Assembly: GCF_003710815.1 (NCBI RefSeq)
Contig: NZ_RHHP01000002.1
Span: 185,605-249,604, forward strand
Direction: 5' to 3'
Source: Brevibacillus centrosporus
GTDB lineage: Bacteria > Bacillota > Bacilli > Brevibacillales > Brevibacillaceae
DNA: 64,000 bases
Below are positions 45,233 to 53,878 of this stretch, one piece after another. The translations under genes and the position numbers were made by a program. Each line of letters begins with the position of its first letter. The stretch's first letter is position 1. A model generated the notes under the pieces. The model ran no database searches. It saw only the letters and a list, made by a program, of their open reading frames with translations, and had not been told where the DNA came from.

Positions 45233-47141
45233 TCTCTGAAGTCCCCTTTCCTGAAAAATAGCGCAGAATGGCTGTCACTTCGCTCGGAGGGACATGAAGG
45301 TCCGCCTCTGCCAGGAGCTCATTTAGCTGCTCACGCCAGCGCTTCCATTCACTCGACTCGGCATCACCCACAGATTCCCATTCCTCCTGATACGGAGAGC
45401 CAAAGACAAGTCGATTGACCATGAGCAGCAGGTGCAGGGTAAGCCCGCTTGCCTTCTGCTCGGTCAAATAGTCCCGAAAAGCTTCCACGATACGGTGGCT
45501 AATCTCGTAGCCCTTGCAGATGACATCCTGGGACAGTCTTTCCACCACAGGCAAATCTTTGGGGTTCAGATCGGAAACGAGACTGGGAATCCAGGCATCT
45601 TGTCTAATGGATGCCGCCTTTGGCTTGTCGGCCATTTCCGGAAGCAGTCTCTCCAGACACCGCTGGATTTGGCTGATGTCCTGGCGAGTCGGCAATGGGC
45701 TGACGACGACAACTGGAACCTCTGCCTTTACCGGAAGCACGCTGATGATGACATCCACTCGACGGCTCGCTAGGTACTTATCCACTTCTGTGCTGGAACA
45801 AAGCCCTACGACTCGCAGGGAGCGCAGCTCGTTTTCCAAGTACGCTTTCAAAAATCGCGAGGAGCCGCGTCCTGTCCCGCAAACCACGAGCGCATCCGCT
45901 TTTTTCTGTTCGAGCCACCGATCGTAGCCTGCCTGAAAATGAAGCACGAGGTAGGCGATATCTGCATCGAGCAAATAGACTCCGCGATGCCAAAACACTT
46001 CTTCACACGAGCGTTTCACAGCATCAAACATGCGGGAGTACGTCCGTCGAATCTCATCCGAGAGCGGATTGGCAAAAAGCACACCCTGGCGATAGCGGTT
46101 CAGACTGTCGTCCAGATGGGCGAACAGCAGTCTGCCCAGCTCCTGATCATCGTACAACGGAGCTTGCATCCGGCTGCTGACGGCATGAGTCAGCTCTTTC
46201 CCCGCCTGATATACGTCCAGTACCGTACGCCGGAAGGGCATCTCAAGCAAAGGCAAGCACGCGTAGGCAAGCTCTTGCTTCGGTATGTGGACAGCCAGGC
46301 GATGACACAAGGCCATGACTTCACTGGAAAATCGATCGTAGCCCTGCCACTGCTGCACTTCGTCTGTCTCGGCATCGTCCTCCAGCACCAGCTGGCCTCG
46401 CTGTACGCGATGGACCAAGATGCACAGGCGAATAAGCAGGCTGATCAGCGTTCGGTCTGGCAGGCTCTGCTCGGCAGCATTCATCCACGCTTTGATGCTT
46501 CCGATGATTGTTCCGAGCTCCTCTCGGCTGATCAACCATTTCTCCAATAAGGTGCCAGTCCAGGTATCCGGCCCGTGCTCCGGCAATAAGCCTTGCACGA
46601 TCCGGTACATATCTGCTCCATCCAGCAAATCATGGATAAGACTTTCAAGGGCAAACCTCTTTTGCCGCTCACTGCCGTCCACTCGTATCCCGTAGCGTTG
46701 CTTCGTTACCAGTTCCAGGCGCCACCCGTCGAGCAGCTTCTCCGCTTCCTTGATATCAAGCGCGACCGTGTTTCTGCTGACCGCCATGTGATCAGCCAGA
46801 TCGTTCATCCGCAAATACCCTTCCGCCAGAAGCAGGATAAAGGTCAACAGCTTTACGCGATCTTTTTGATGCAGGATGAGGGTTTTGCTCTCCTCTCCCA
46901 GCAGCATCTCGCGCAAAGTCCCTCTTCGCTCTTGATCCTCGCTGATCCACAGCCCTTTATTCGGTTGGGAATGGAGAGTGACATTTCGCTCTTTTAGCCA
47001 TTGTCTGACGTTCTCCAGATCGTATTTGACGGTTCGTTCACTTACCTGAAAATCGCGAGCGATATCCTTGATTTTCAGCGGATAGGAGCTGTCGAGTATG
47101 ACTTTCAGTAACGCGTGGGAGCGTGCTGTTAAAAAGACCAT
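45162..47141 (-). CDS. BglG/MtlR-type transcriptional regulator with PRDs and EIIB-like domain
   Basis: This 659-aa protein has two N-terminal helix-turn-helix units (KIKDIARDFQVSERTVKYDLE and MNDLADHMAVSRNTVALDIKE), two PRDs (histidines in LCILVHRVQRG and AYLVLHFQAGYD) and an EIIB-like domain with the phosphocysteine loop VVCGTGRGSSRFL. The C-terminus (about 520-640) looks like a further PRD (LTLHLLLMVNRLVFGS) instead of the usual EIIA. ATG 47141 is supported by GGAAAGGAG; ATG 47168 is not. It heads the operon and should control it in response to phosphorylation by HPr and the transporter. Confidence 0.88.
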   Translation of the reverse strand: MVFLTARSHALLKVILDSSYPLKIKDIARDFQVSERTVKYDLENVRQWLKERNVTLHSQPNKGLWISEDQERRGTLREMLLGEESKTLILHQKDRVKLLTFILLLAEGYLRMNDLADHMAVSRNTVALDIKEAEKLLDGWRLELVTKQRYGIRVDGSERQKRFALESLIHDLLDGADMYRIVQGLLPEHGPDTWTGTLLEKWLISREELGTIIGSIKAWMNAAEQSLPDRTLISLLIRLCILVHRVQRGQLVLEDDAETDEVQQWQGYDRFSSEVMALCHRLAVHIPKQELAYACLPLLEMPFRRTVLDVYQAGKELTHAVSSRMQAPLYDDQELGRLLFAHLDDSLNRYRQGVLFANPLSDEIRRTYSRMFDAVKRSCEEVFWHRGVYLLDADIAYLVLHFQAGYDRWLEQKKADALVVCGTGRGSSRFLKAYLENELRSLRVVGLCSSTEVDKYLASRRVDVIISVLPVKAEVPVVVVSPLPTRQDISQIQRCLERLLPEMADKPKAASIRQDAWIPSLVSDLNPKDLPVVERLSQDVICKGYEISHRIVEAFRDYLTEQKASGLTLHLLLMVNRLVFGSPYQEEWESVGDAESSEWKRWREQLNELLAEADLHVPPSEVTAILRYFSGKGTSESESGSAGTGWASHRSLPEPERAL

Positions 47142-47405
47142 TCCGTTCTCCTTTCCGCCCAAATGCATCCTGTCCTTGCTTGAGACTCATTATAGAAAAC
47201 GCTTTCGCAGCGGTAAAGAACGATTCCTTTCCCCATCAATCGTGCAATTTTTGTAATTATCAGTTTCATTCGACAGCATTTTCTCCCCTTTGCCGTTTTC
47301 ATAGATGGATTGCGCAGAAAATAGGGATTGCCAATGGTTTCTGAATATTTCTATAATGATAGAGATTGGTTACATAAATCCCTTTCAGACAAAGGAGTGG
47401 GTAGC

Positions 47406-48608
47406 GTGCGTGAAAAGCTTTTTGCCCGATTGCAGGAGATTTATCCGGAGCTCGTCCAATTCAGACGTGATCTGCACATGTACCCGGAGCTTTCTTTTCA
47501 AGAGGAAAACACAGCGAGAAAAGTAGCGGCCAAGCTAGAGTCATTTGGCATCGAAGTAAAAACCGGTGTAGGCGGCATGGGTGTTGTGGGGCTGCTGCGT
47601 GGCGGTAAGCCAGGAAAAACCGTTGCGCTGCGTGCCGATTTTGACGCCCTGCCCATCCAGGATGAAAAAGAAGTAGAATACAAGTCTCGCATTCCTGGCG
47701 TGATGCACGCTTGCGGCCATGACATTCATACGGCAGGGCTTTTGGGCGTCGCTCAAGTCCTCAGCGAATTCCGTGACGAGCTGCCAGGAAACGTCGTCTT
47801 CCTGCATCAGTTTGCCGAAGAGCTTCCTCCTGGCGGTGCGAAAGCCATGGTAGAAGCCGGGTGCCTCGAAGGCGTCGATGTCGTGTACGGTGCGCACGTC
47901 GCCTCTGATCTGCCTCTTGGACAAGTGGGAATCGGAACCGGTTTTGTGACGGCAGCTGCGGATGGATTCGAGATCGTACTTTATGGAAAAGGCGGTCACG
48001 GTGCCTATCCACATACCTCCATTGACCCGATCGTCCTCGGCAGCCAGATCGTTATGAATCTGCAGCAGGTAGCCAGCCGTCAAGTGGATCCGCTCAAGCA
48101 AGTCGTGCTCTCCGTCTGCTCCTTCATCGGAGGAGGAGAGGCGTTCAACGTTATCCCTGACCAGGTTCGCCTGAAAGGGACCGTGCGTACCTACGATGAG
48201 CAAGTGCGCGATGCGGTCGAAGCCTCGCTCATCCGAATCGTCGAGGCAAACTGCCAGGCAGTCGGTGCGAAATGCGAGATCAAATACCAGCGCGGCTATC
48301 CAGCGACCTGGAATGATCCAGTCGAAACGGCCTTCGTCGAGGAAGAAGCGAAGCGACTGTTTGGCGAGGAAGGCTTCTACCGGATGCCTCCGGGGATGGG
48401 TGGAGAAGACTTCTCGTACTTTGCGAAAGAACGTCCGGCTACCTTCTTCATGACAGGCGGACGCAACCCTGACATCCAGGCGATGTACCCGCATCACCAT
48501 CCAAAATTCGATGTGGATGAGCGCTCCATGCTGCAAACCGGTCAGCTGTTCATCGGTGCGCTGCTCTCCTATCAGGAACGTCATCAGGAAGCAGTTGTCA
48601 CGAAATAG
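47406..48608 (+). CDS. M20-family amidohydrolase
   Basis: This 400-aa dizinc hydrolase is of the hippurate hydrolase/N-acyl-amino-acid deacylase type: RRDLHMYPELSFQE, LRADFDALPI, HACGHDIHTAGLLG and the catalytic pair FAEELPPGGAKAM. A dimerisation domain is recognisable from GKGGHGAYPHTSIDPI to RVRLKGT-like sequence. The start is GTG 47406, nine bases after AAAGGAG; the frame upstream to 47328 is in the divergent promoter region. It is divergent from the PRD regulator and might be part of the same regulon. Confidence 0.9.
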   Translation: MREKLFARLQEIYPELVQFRRDLHMYPELSFQEENTARKVAAKLESFGIEVKTGVGGMGVVGLLRGGKPGKTVALRADFDALPIQDEKEVEYKSRIPGVMHACGHDIHTAGLLGVAQVLSEFRDELPGNVVFLHQFAEELPPGGAKAMVEAGCLEGVDVVYGAHVASDLPLGQVGIGTGFVTAAADGFEIVLYGKGGHGAYPHTSIDPIVLGSQIVMNLQQVASRQVDPLKQVVLSVCSFIGGGEAFNVIPDQVRLKGTVRTYDEQVRDAVEASLIRIVEANCQAVGAKCEIKYQRGYPATWNDPVETAFVEEEAKRLFGEEGFYRMPPGMGGEDFSYFAKERPATFFMTGGRNPDIQAMYPHHHPKFDVDERSMLQTGQLFIGALLSYQERHQEAVVTK

Positions 48609-48626
48609 TGCGTGCGAAGTAAAGAA

Positions 48627-48664
48627 GGGCAGTGGAGCTTCGGCTCCCTGCCCTCTTTATTTTA
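48627..48664. terminator. Terminator between the M20 gene and cysK
   Basis: GGGCAGTGGAGC and GCTCCCTGCCC pair around a TTCG tetraloop, followed by TCTTTATTTT; it lies between convergent genes. Confidence 0.88.
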
Positions 48665-48676
48665 CCTGATTTCCTT

Positions 48677-49594
48677 TTAGAAAAAATTCATGCTCAGGTA
48701 GCGCTCGCCGGTATCCGGTGCAATGCAAACTACCTTTTTGCCCGCTCCCAGACGTTTGGCAACCTCAATGGCAGCAAAGACCGATGCACCCGAGGAAGGT
48801 CCGACGAGGATTCCCTCTTTGGCACCCAGAGCCTTCATCGTCTGCAAAGCGTCCTCATCCGCGATTTGAATAATCTCGTCGTAAATGTCGGTGTTGAGGA
48901 TTTTCGGCACGAAGCCTGGGCTGGTACCGACCAGCTTGTGCGGACCTGGTTTTCCTCCCGACAAAACGGGAGATCCTTTTGGTTCGACCACAGCGATGTA
49001 CAGCTCCGGCAGCTTTTCGCGCAATGCTTCCCCTGTCCCGGTAATCGTCCCGCCCGTACCTGCAGTCGCCACGAATGCATCGAGCTTTCCATCCATCTGC
49101 TCGTAGATTTCTTTCGCCGTTGTGACACGGTGGATGTCGGGATTCGCCCTGTTCTCAAACTGCTGGGGGATAAAGCTGCGCGGGATTTCCTTTCTCAGCT
49201 CCTCCGCTTTGGCAATAGCTCCTGGCATTCTCAGCTCGCTTGGGGTCAATACCACCTGTGCCCCGTAGGCTTTCAGCAGGTTGATTCGCTCCTTGGACAT
49301 ATTGTCCGGCATGACCAAAATCGCTTTGTAGCCTTTCGCCGCTGCGTTCATCGCAAGGCCAATCCCCGTATTGCCGCTGGTTGGCTCGATGATGGTATCA
49401 CCTGGCTGAATCAACCCTGCCTGCTCCGCGGTCAAGATCAGGTTGTAGGCTGCCCGGTCCTTGACGCTTCCCGACGGATTCTGCATTTCCAGCTTGACAT
49501 AAATGTCAGCTGCGCCTGCCGGTACGATCCGGTTCAAACGCACGAGAGGTGTATTTCCGATCAATTCAGTTATATTTTGATAGACGCTCATCAT
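48677..49594 (-). CDS. cysK: Cysteine synthase A
   Basis: This 305-aa PLP enzyme makes cysteine from O-acetylserine and sulfide. Motifs are IGNTPLVRLN, PSGSVKDRAA (PLP lysine), EPTSGNTGIGLAM, GTGGTITGTGEAL and GPSSGASV. GGGAGG precedes a tandem ATG ATG at 49594/49591; the second has better spacing. The 293 bases upstream show no T-box or S-box riboswitch that I can recognise. It is a single-gene unit. Confidence 0.95.
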   Translation of the reverse strand: MMSVYQNITELIGNTPLVRLNRIVPAGAADIYVKLEMQNPSGSVKDRAAYNLILTAEQAGLIQPGDTIIEPTSGNTGIGLAMNAAAKGYKAILVMPDNMSKERINLLKAYGAQVVLTPSELRMPGAIAKAEELRKEIPRSFIPQQFENRANPDIHRVTTAKEIYEQMDGKLDAFVATAGTGGTITGTGEALREKLPELYIAVVEPKGSPVLSGGKPGPHKLVGTSPGFVPKILNTDIYDEIIQIADEDALQTMKALGAKEGILVGPSSGASVFAAIEVAKRLGAGKKVVCIAPDTGERYLSMNFF

Positions 49595-49887
49595 GAACCT
49601 CCCGAAAGACTCGATCTATATGAATCTCTAGTCTTCCTTAGGATAATACAAGTAAGTCGATATGAAAACCCCATTTGATTTAGCTCTCGCCAACAAACCG
49701 AAAGCCCCCGTAAAGCCAGATTCAGGGATCAGCTCTGCTCGACCAGGTTCGAGAGCGAAAAGTCTGGAGCGGCTTGGTAAATGGATATCGCGTAATGCAG
49801 GGCGGCTGCGACCGAGCCGAACCAGCTGCTGAAATAGGCCGATGCCACCGTATCGTTTTGTCCTCGATCATGCTTTTGTTGCTTCTA

Positions 49888-50928
49888 TTATTTCGGTTTC
49901 ACCTTGCTTAGGAAGGCATTGGCTTCTCCATACAGCTTGTCCGCCTTTTGAGATGCCGTATCCCGTTCTGCTTCGATCGAGGAAATTCGTTTCTTCGCCT
50001 GTTCTATCGCTTCCTGTGCGGCCTTCACTGCTGCATCTACCGCTTTCTGACGTACTTCCGGCTTGGGTGCCTTCGCTTTGATTTCCTCCCATGTTGCCTT
50101 TATATCCGTCAGATCGGTTTCCAGCACACCCGTGATATCAGCCATGCGCTTCTTCTTGTCTTGAATGCTGTCATTCATGGAGCTCATGCCGTCTACGAGA
50201 ACCTTCATCGCTCCTGCCGTTTCTTTCATGACCTCATACTCTGTCATCTGCAAAGCAGGCTGGCCCGCATAGAGCTTGATTTCATCCAGCAGCCCTTGCA
50301 GCTCGCTTACATGGCTCTGGTACACGGCTGCTTCATCTGGAAACTGCAAATCGGTCAAATACTGCGCATTTTCCACCAAATCGGCAGCAAGTCTATCGGT
50401 CTTCTCTACCTTTTTGGCGAACTCGACTCTCTCTTTCTCTTTTGCCTGTTTTTCGGCGACTTCCTTTTTCTTCACCTCAGCCTGCTCATTGATCCGATTT
50501 GTCATCGTCTCCAGCTGCTTTTGGTACTGCACCGGCGTGCTCGCTAAAAGCTTTGCTGGTACTTGTCCCCCTTCTTGAAGAGGACTTTGGAAGACCAATT
50601 CACCGGCACTTACCGTCGCCTCCATGGCCCCACCGGACTGTGATTGAAGCGTCAGCTTTTCGCCGTCCATCGTTCCCGTGTAATTGTAGGTTTCGCTCTT
50701 CAGAACCGGTATGCTGTCCTGCGTCTCAACGAAGTTGTCTACGACCTCTACCCTTGTTTGATCAGCATACGGTATGACCACCTTGGCGAAGATAATGCGG
50801 TTCTCTTCCTCATGCACATAGCCTTCCGCAACGGAAACACCGCCAAGCAGCCGACTCCCCGCAAATCCGGCTGCCGCCAGCACGATCAGTGCGATTACGA
50901 TGAACACTCTATTCTTTCTCTTGCCCAT
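49888..50928 (-). CDS. Membrane-anchored coiled-coil protein of unknown function
   Basis: This 346-aa protein has a short Lys/Arg start and one hydrophobic segment (residues about 8-25, VFIVIALIVLAAAGFAGSRLL), which fits a signal anchor. A beta-rich region of about 100 residues follows (VEVVDNFVETQDSIPVL). The remainder is largely helical and charged, with EVKKKEVAEKQAKEKERVEFAKK and IEQAKKRISSIEAERDTAS. No family is recognised. It would face the outside of the membrane. It is a single-gene unit beginning with ATG. Confidence 0.7.
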   Translation of the reverse strand: MGKRKNRVFIVIALIVLAAAGFAGSRLLGGVSVAEGYVHEEENRIIFAKVVIPYADQTRVEVVDNFVETQDSIPVLKSETYNYTGTMDGEKLTLQSQSGGAMEATVSAGELVFQSPLQEGGQVPAKLLASTPVQYQKQLETMTNRINEQAEVKKKEVAEKQAKEKERVEFAKKVEKTDRLAADLVENAQYLTDLQFPDEAAVYQSHVSELQGLLDEIKLYAGQPALQMTEYEVMKETAGAMKVLVDGMSSMNDSIQDKKKRMADITGVLETDLTDIKATWEEIKAKAPKPEVRQKAVDAAVKAAQEAIEQAKKRISSIEAERDTASQKADKLYGEANAFLSKVKPK

Positions 50929-51077
50929 ACTGTGACTCCTTACCCTCCTCTTTCTCCCCCATCCGGACTGATTCGCTTGCCAAATGGTACCATATCACCA
51001 TCATACATGATCGACAGGGAGAAACCCTATAAGTCGAAAGGCCAAATAATCGCGTCGAGGCTTGGCAGATAAAAAGA

Positions 51078-51962
51078 CTAAACGGCACGATTGGAAATAA
51101 ACTCCCAAAACATCTCCAAAAAGGAATGCAGGACCTCCGACTTCTCGCCCTTCCTATACGCAATTCCACCTTCTGTAGCCACAGCCCGTTCGGCCAGCTC
51201 TCGAAACACCACACCACTCACCCGAGTCCGTATGAAAGGCGTCAGGGATATCCCCATGCCGGCAGATACGAGGGCAAAAACAGTCGGCATATCATGGGTC
51301 TCCACTGTGATTTTGGGAGAAAATCCAGCATCATGGCAAATCCTGGTCACGGAATCATAAAAGCCTTGCCCGATCGAGCGCGGTGTAATCACGAAGGATT
51401 CTTCCGCAAGCTCAGCTATGGCGATAGGTCCACCTCTTTCTGCCAACGGATGATTTTCGGGTAAGACCACTCCCAATGGAGGGTTCTGGAACTTCGTTAC
51501 TAGTATTTCTTCATTGGTAACCGGCGGAGTGAGAATTCCGACATCGATTCGTTTTTCTTGAAGTGCTGCGACTTGCGCAGTAGTCCCCATCAGCTGGAGG
51601 TTCAGACTGACATCTGGGTACCTCCTTCGATAGTCGGATAGGAGAGGCAAAAGATTTTCAGCCGTGCCTGTAAATCCAATAATGAGCTTTCCGTGTTCCG
51701 CCCTAGCCGCCATTCGTGCCGTATCGCATGCATCCTCTACCAGATCGATCATCACATACGCTTTTTCCAAAAACGCTTTACCCGCATTCGTCAATTCCAC
51801 CCGACGCTTGTTACGGTAGAACAAAGGAACACCCACCTCGTCCTCCAGTTGCTGAATCTGCCTGCTGAGCGGCGGTTGAGCGATATGCAGTCGCTCTGCT
51901 GCACGACTGAAATTCAGCTCCTCGGCTAATGCCAGAAAATAACGGATATGTCTGAGTTCCAC
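51078..51962 (-). CDS. LysR family transcriptional regulator
   Basis: This 294-aa protein has an N-terminal winged helix (RHIRYFLALAEELNFSRAAERLHIAQPPLSRQI, broken here only for description) and the usual LysR effector-binding domain of two alpha/beta lobes (GIGFTGTAENLLP-like start, ITPRSIGQGFYDSV). GTG 51962 is chosen because GGGAGAG precedes it by six bases; the frame reaches GTG 51977. It is divergent from the broken MFS gene and the M24 hydrolase gene, so it probably controls them through the inverted repeat at 51992. Confidence 0.9.
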   Translation of the reverse strand: MELRHIRYFLALAEELNFSRAAERLHIAQPPLSRQIQQLEDEVGVPLFYRNKRRVELTNAGKAFLEKAYVMIDLVEDACDTARMAARAEHGKLIIGFTGTAENLLPLLSDYRRRYPDVSLNLQLMGTTAQVAALQEKRIDVGILTPPVTNEEILVTKFQNPPLGVVLPENHPLAERGGPIAIAELAEESFVITPRSIGQGFYDSVTRICHDAGFSPKITVETHDMPTVFALVSAGMGISLTPFIRTRVSGVVFRELAERAVATEGGIAYRKGEKSEVLHSFLEMFWEFISNRAV

Positions 51963-51991
51963 AGGAAGCTCTCCCACCCTCTTATACTTTT

Positions 51992-52041
51992 AAGGTATCA
52001 TTATAGTTTTTTTCAAATATTTCCGCAATTGCTGATACCTT
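51992..52041. promoter_or_regulatory. Inverted repeat AAGGTATCA...TGATACCTT, candidate LysR site
   Basis: The two nine-base arms (51992-52000 and 52033-52041) are perfect reverse complements, lying between the LysR gene and the MFS remnant, and each is flanked by TATA(C)-rich sequence. Spacing of 32 bases would suit two dimers of a LysR tetramer. Confidence 0.5.
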
Positions 52042-52134
52042 TTTATACTAGGAATATCCCTCATCAGGCAAGCTGAATTTCAAATTCAGTAATAGCTGAT
52101 CTGCATGAAGGATGAGATATCGAAACGAGGGGGG

Positions 52135-52626
52135 ATGTTTTTGACGATTCGATCATTCCAGCAAAATGGCTTCACGATTACACTCCTTTTCCTAGGCTGG
52201 TTCGTTTCTTCCATGGATCGTATGTTCATCAACATTGCAATCGTTCCCATTGGGGAAGAACTGCACATGGACGCCGCATCTCTGGGCATTGTCTTGAGTA
52301 TTTTTTACTTGGGCTATACGCTCATGCAAATTTCATTACCCAGATCCGGTGGCGAAACACGTATCTCTCTATGGGGATCCTCGGCGTTATCCTCGCGCAG
52401 TTGGGTTTCCTCCTACCTCATGAATGTCAGGAAGATCAACTTGCTGGACGCAGGGTCTACGCCTCCTTTCCTAACGCCAGCTATCATGGGAGCCCTGATC
52501 CAAGCCTTTCATGGGTCTTATGAGATCGCTTTTGCTTATTTAATTGTGGGAAATCTCGTTTCACTCGTCATGGGACTGTTCCTTGGCAAGACCAAGAAGC
52601 TTTTTGCAGCGACACCCTATTCCTGA
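52135..52626 (+). pseudogene. MFS transporter remnant with an internal deletion
   Basis: The first about 65 residues are the start of an MFS transporter (LGWFVSSMDRMFINIAIVPIG and SIFYLGYTLMQI). Just after 52330 a later transmembrane segment appears only in another frame (RWRNTYLSMGILGVILAQLG), and then the original frame resumes with the last helix (AYLIVGNLVSLVMGLFLGK). A complete transporter would have about 400 residues, so more than half is gone. ATG 52135 or TTG 52141 could initiate a useless peptide. It was probably the partner of the M24 hydrolase, importing its substrate. Confidence 0.85.
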
Positions 52627-52663
52627 TCACTGTACGATAAATCGATAGTATAGGAGGACAATC

Positions 52664-53797
52664 ATGTCACATCCAAAACGTCTGGAAATGATGCAACAAC
52701 TAATGAACAAGCACCAACTTACGGCCATCGTGCTATCTTCTCCTACCAGCCAGCATTATGTAAGTGGCTATAAAGCCATCACGTATTCCCGTCCGCTCTT
52801 TTATGTTCTCTCCCAAAAGGAAAGCGCTTTTATCGTGCCTGGTCTAGAGGAAGAACACGCTCGTCACGTTGCCCAGGTGGATCGTGTCATCGTGTATTAC
52901 GAGCATCCCGAGCAGGCACACCAAGGAACGAACCCTGTCACCTCCCTCCTGTCATACTTGCAGGCAAGCGTGCCTGGTGGAAAATTAGGCGTCGAGTTCA
53001 ACGCCGTTTCCATGAAGGTAGAAAAAGCCTTGATAGAGGCAGGCTGGGAGCTGGTCGATGTTTCGGATGATCTCCTGGGTGCACGCGTCGTAAAAGATGC
53101 CGAAGAATTAGATCTTTTACGTTCCGCAGGAAAAATGGTCAGCCTGGCTGTTCGCGCATCTCTAGAAGCAGTAGCCCCCGGCGTCACTGAGCTTGAGATT
53201 GATCAGCAGGGACATCGAGCCGCTCTCGAAGAGGTCTCTCGTCTTTACCCGAATACCATTGCAGCCGTAAATGCAATGACCCCATCTGGAGTAGTGCGTA
53301 CGGTCATGCCTCACGTATACTCCAATACGCGCAGGCTGGAGAAAGGAGACATCTTGATACACACTCACCACGTTGTGCTAAACGGCTATATCGCGGAGTG
53401 TGAACGAACCTGCTTTTCCTGGGAAGCCAGCGACAGTCAAAAAGAAGCTTTTTCCGTCATGCTAGCCGCTCAGCAGGCTGCCTTTGCCACAATCAAGGCA
53501 GGAGTACCTATGTGTGACGTTGACCTCGCTGCTCGCGCTGTCATTCAAAAAGCAGGCTTTGGCGATTATGCGATTCACCGAACAGGGCACAGCATGGGAC
53601 TGGATATTCATGAGCCTCCCTTTTTCCGTTTTGATGAGACGGCCCTCTTGCAGGAGGGGATGGTCTTTACCGTTGAGCCGGGATTTTATGTTCCCGGATT
53701 GGGTGGATTTCGCCACTCCGACACCGTCATCATCACGAAGGATGGCTATGAGCTTGTTACCAATGTGGCAAGCGACTTGGAAAGCATGATTTTGTAG
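52664..53797 (+). CDS. M24-family hydrolase (creatinase/Xaa-Pro peptidase fold) with altered metal site
   Basis: This 377-aa protein has the creatinase-type N-terminal domain and a pita-bread C-terminal domain. Of the five metal ligands of M24 peptidases, His309 (HRTGHSMGLDIHE) and Glu338 (TVEPG) remain. The first Asp is His233 (GDILIHTHH), the second is Glu245 (GYIAECERT), and the last Glu is Ser352 (FRHSDT). Creatinase shows similar losses and works without metal. A ring-opening or amide hydrolysis role is therefore more likely than peptidase activity. It has a TAGGAGG site before the ATG. Confidence 0.82.
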   Translation: MSHPKRLEMMQQLMNKHQLTAIVLSSPTSQHYVSGYKAITYSRPLFYVLSQKESAFIVPGLEEEHARHVAQVDRVIVYYEHPEQAHQGTNPVTSLLSYLQASVPGGKLGVEFNAVSMKVEKALIEAGWELVDVSDDLLGARVVKDAEELDLLRSAGKMVSLAVRASLEAVAPGVTELEIDQQGHRAALEEVSRLYPNTIAAVNAMTPSGVVRTVMPHVYSNTRRLEKGDILIHTHHVVLNGYIAECERTCFSWEASDSQKEAFSVMLAAQQAAFATIKAGVPMCDVDLAARAVIQKAGFGDYAIHRTGHSMGLDIHEPPFFRFDETALLQEGMVFTVEPGFYVPGLGGFRHSDTVIITKDGYELVTNVASDLESMIL

Positions 53798-53831
53798 GAC
53801 TGCTTTTCTCCTGCCTACGAACATACAAATA

Positions 53832-53870
53832 ACCTCCCGACTGCTCATTGGCTGCCGTCGGGAGGTCTTT
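53832..53870. terminator. Terminator after the M24 gene
   Basis: ACCTCCCGAC and GTCGGGAGGT form a perfect ten-pair stem followed by CTTTCC; it also faces the GNAT remnant. Confidence 0.8.
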
Positions 53871-53878
53871 CCGCATTT

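Noticed and set aside
47541..48584. 347-codon frame antisense to the M20 hydrolase
   Set aside because: The sense strand carries the full metal-ligand set of the family.
49595..49887. T-box or SAM riboswitch upstream of cysK
   Set aside because: I found neither the T-box consensus nor the S-box core; the region shows only the possible coding remnant noted separately.
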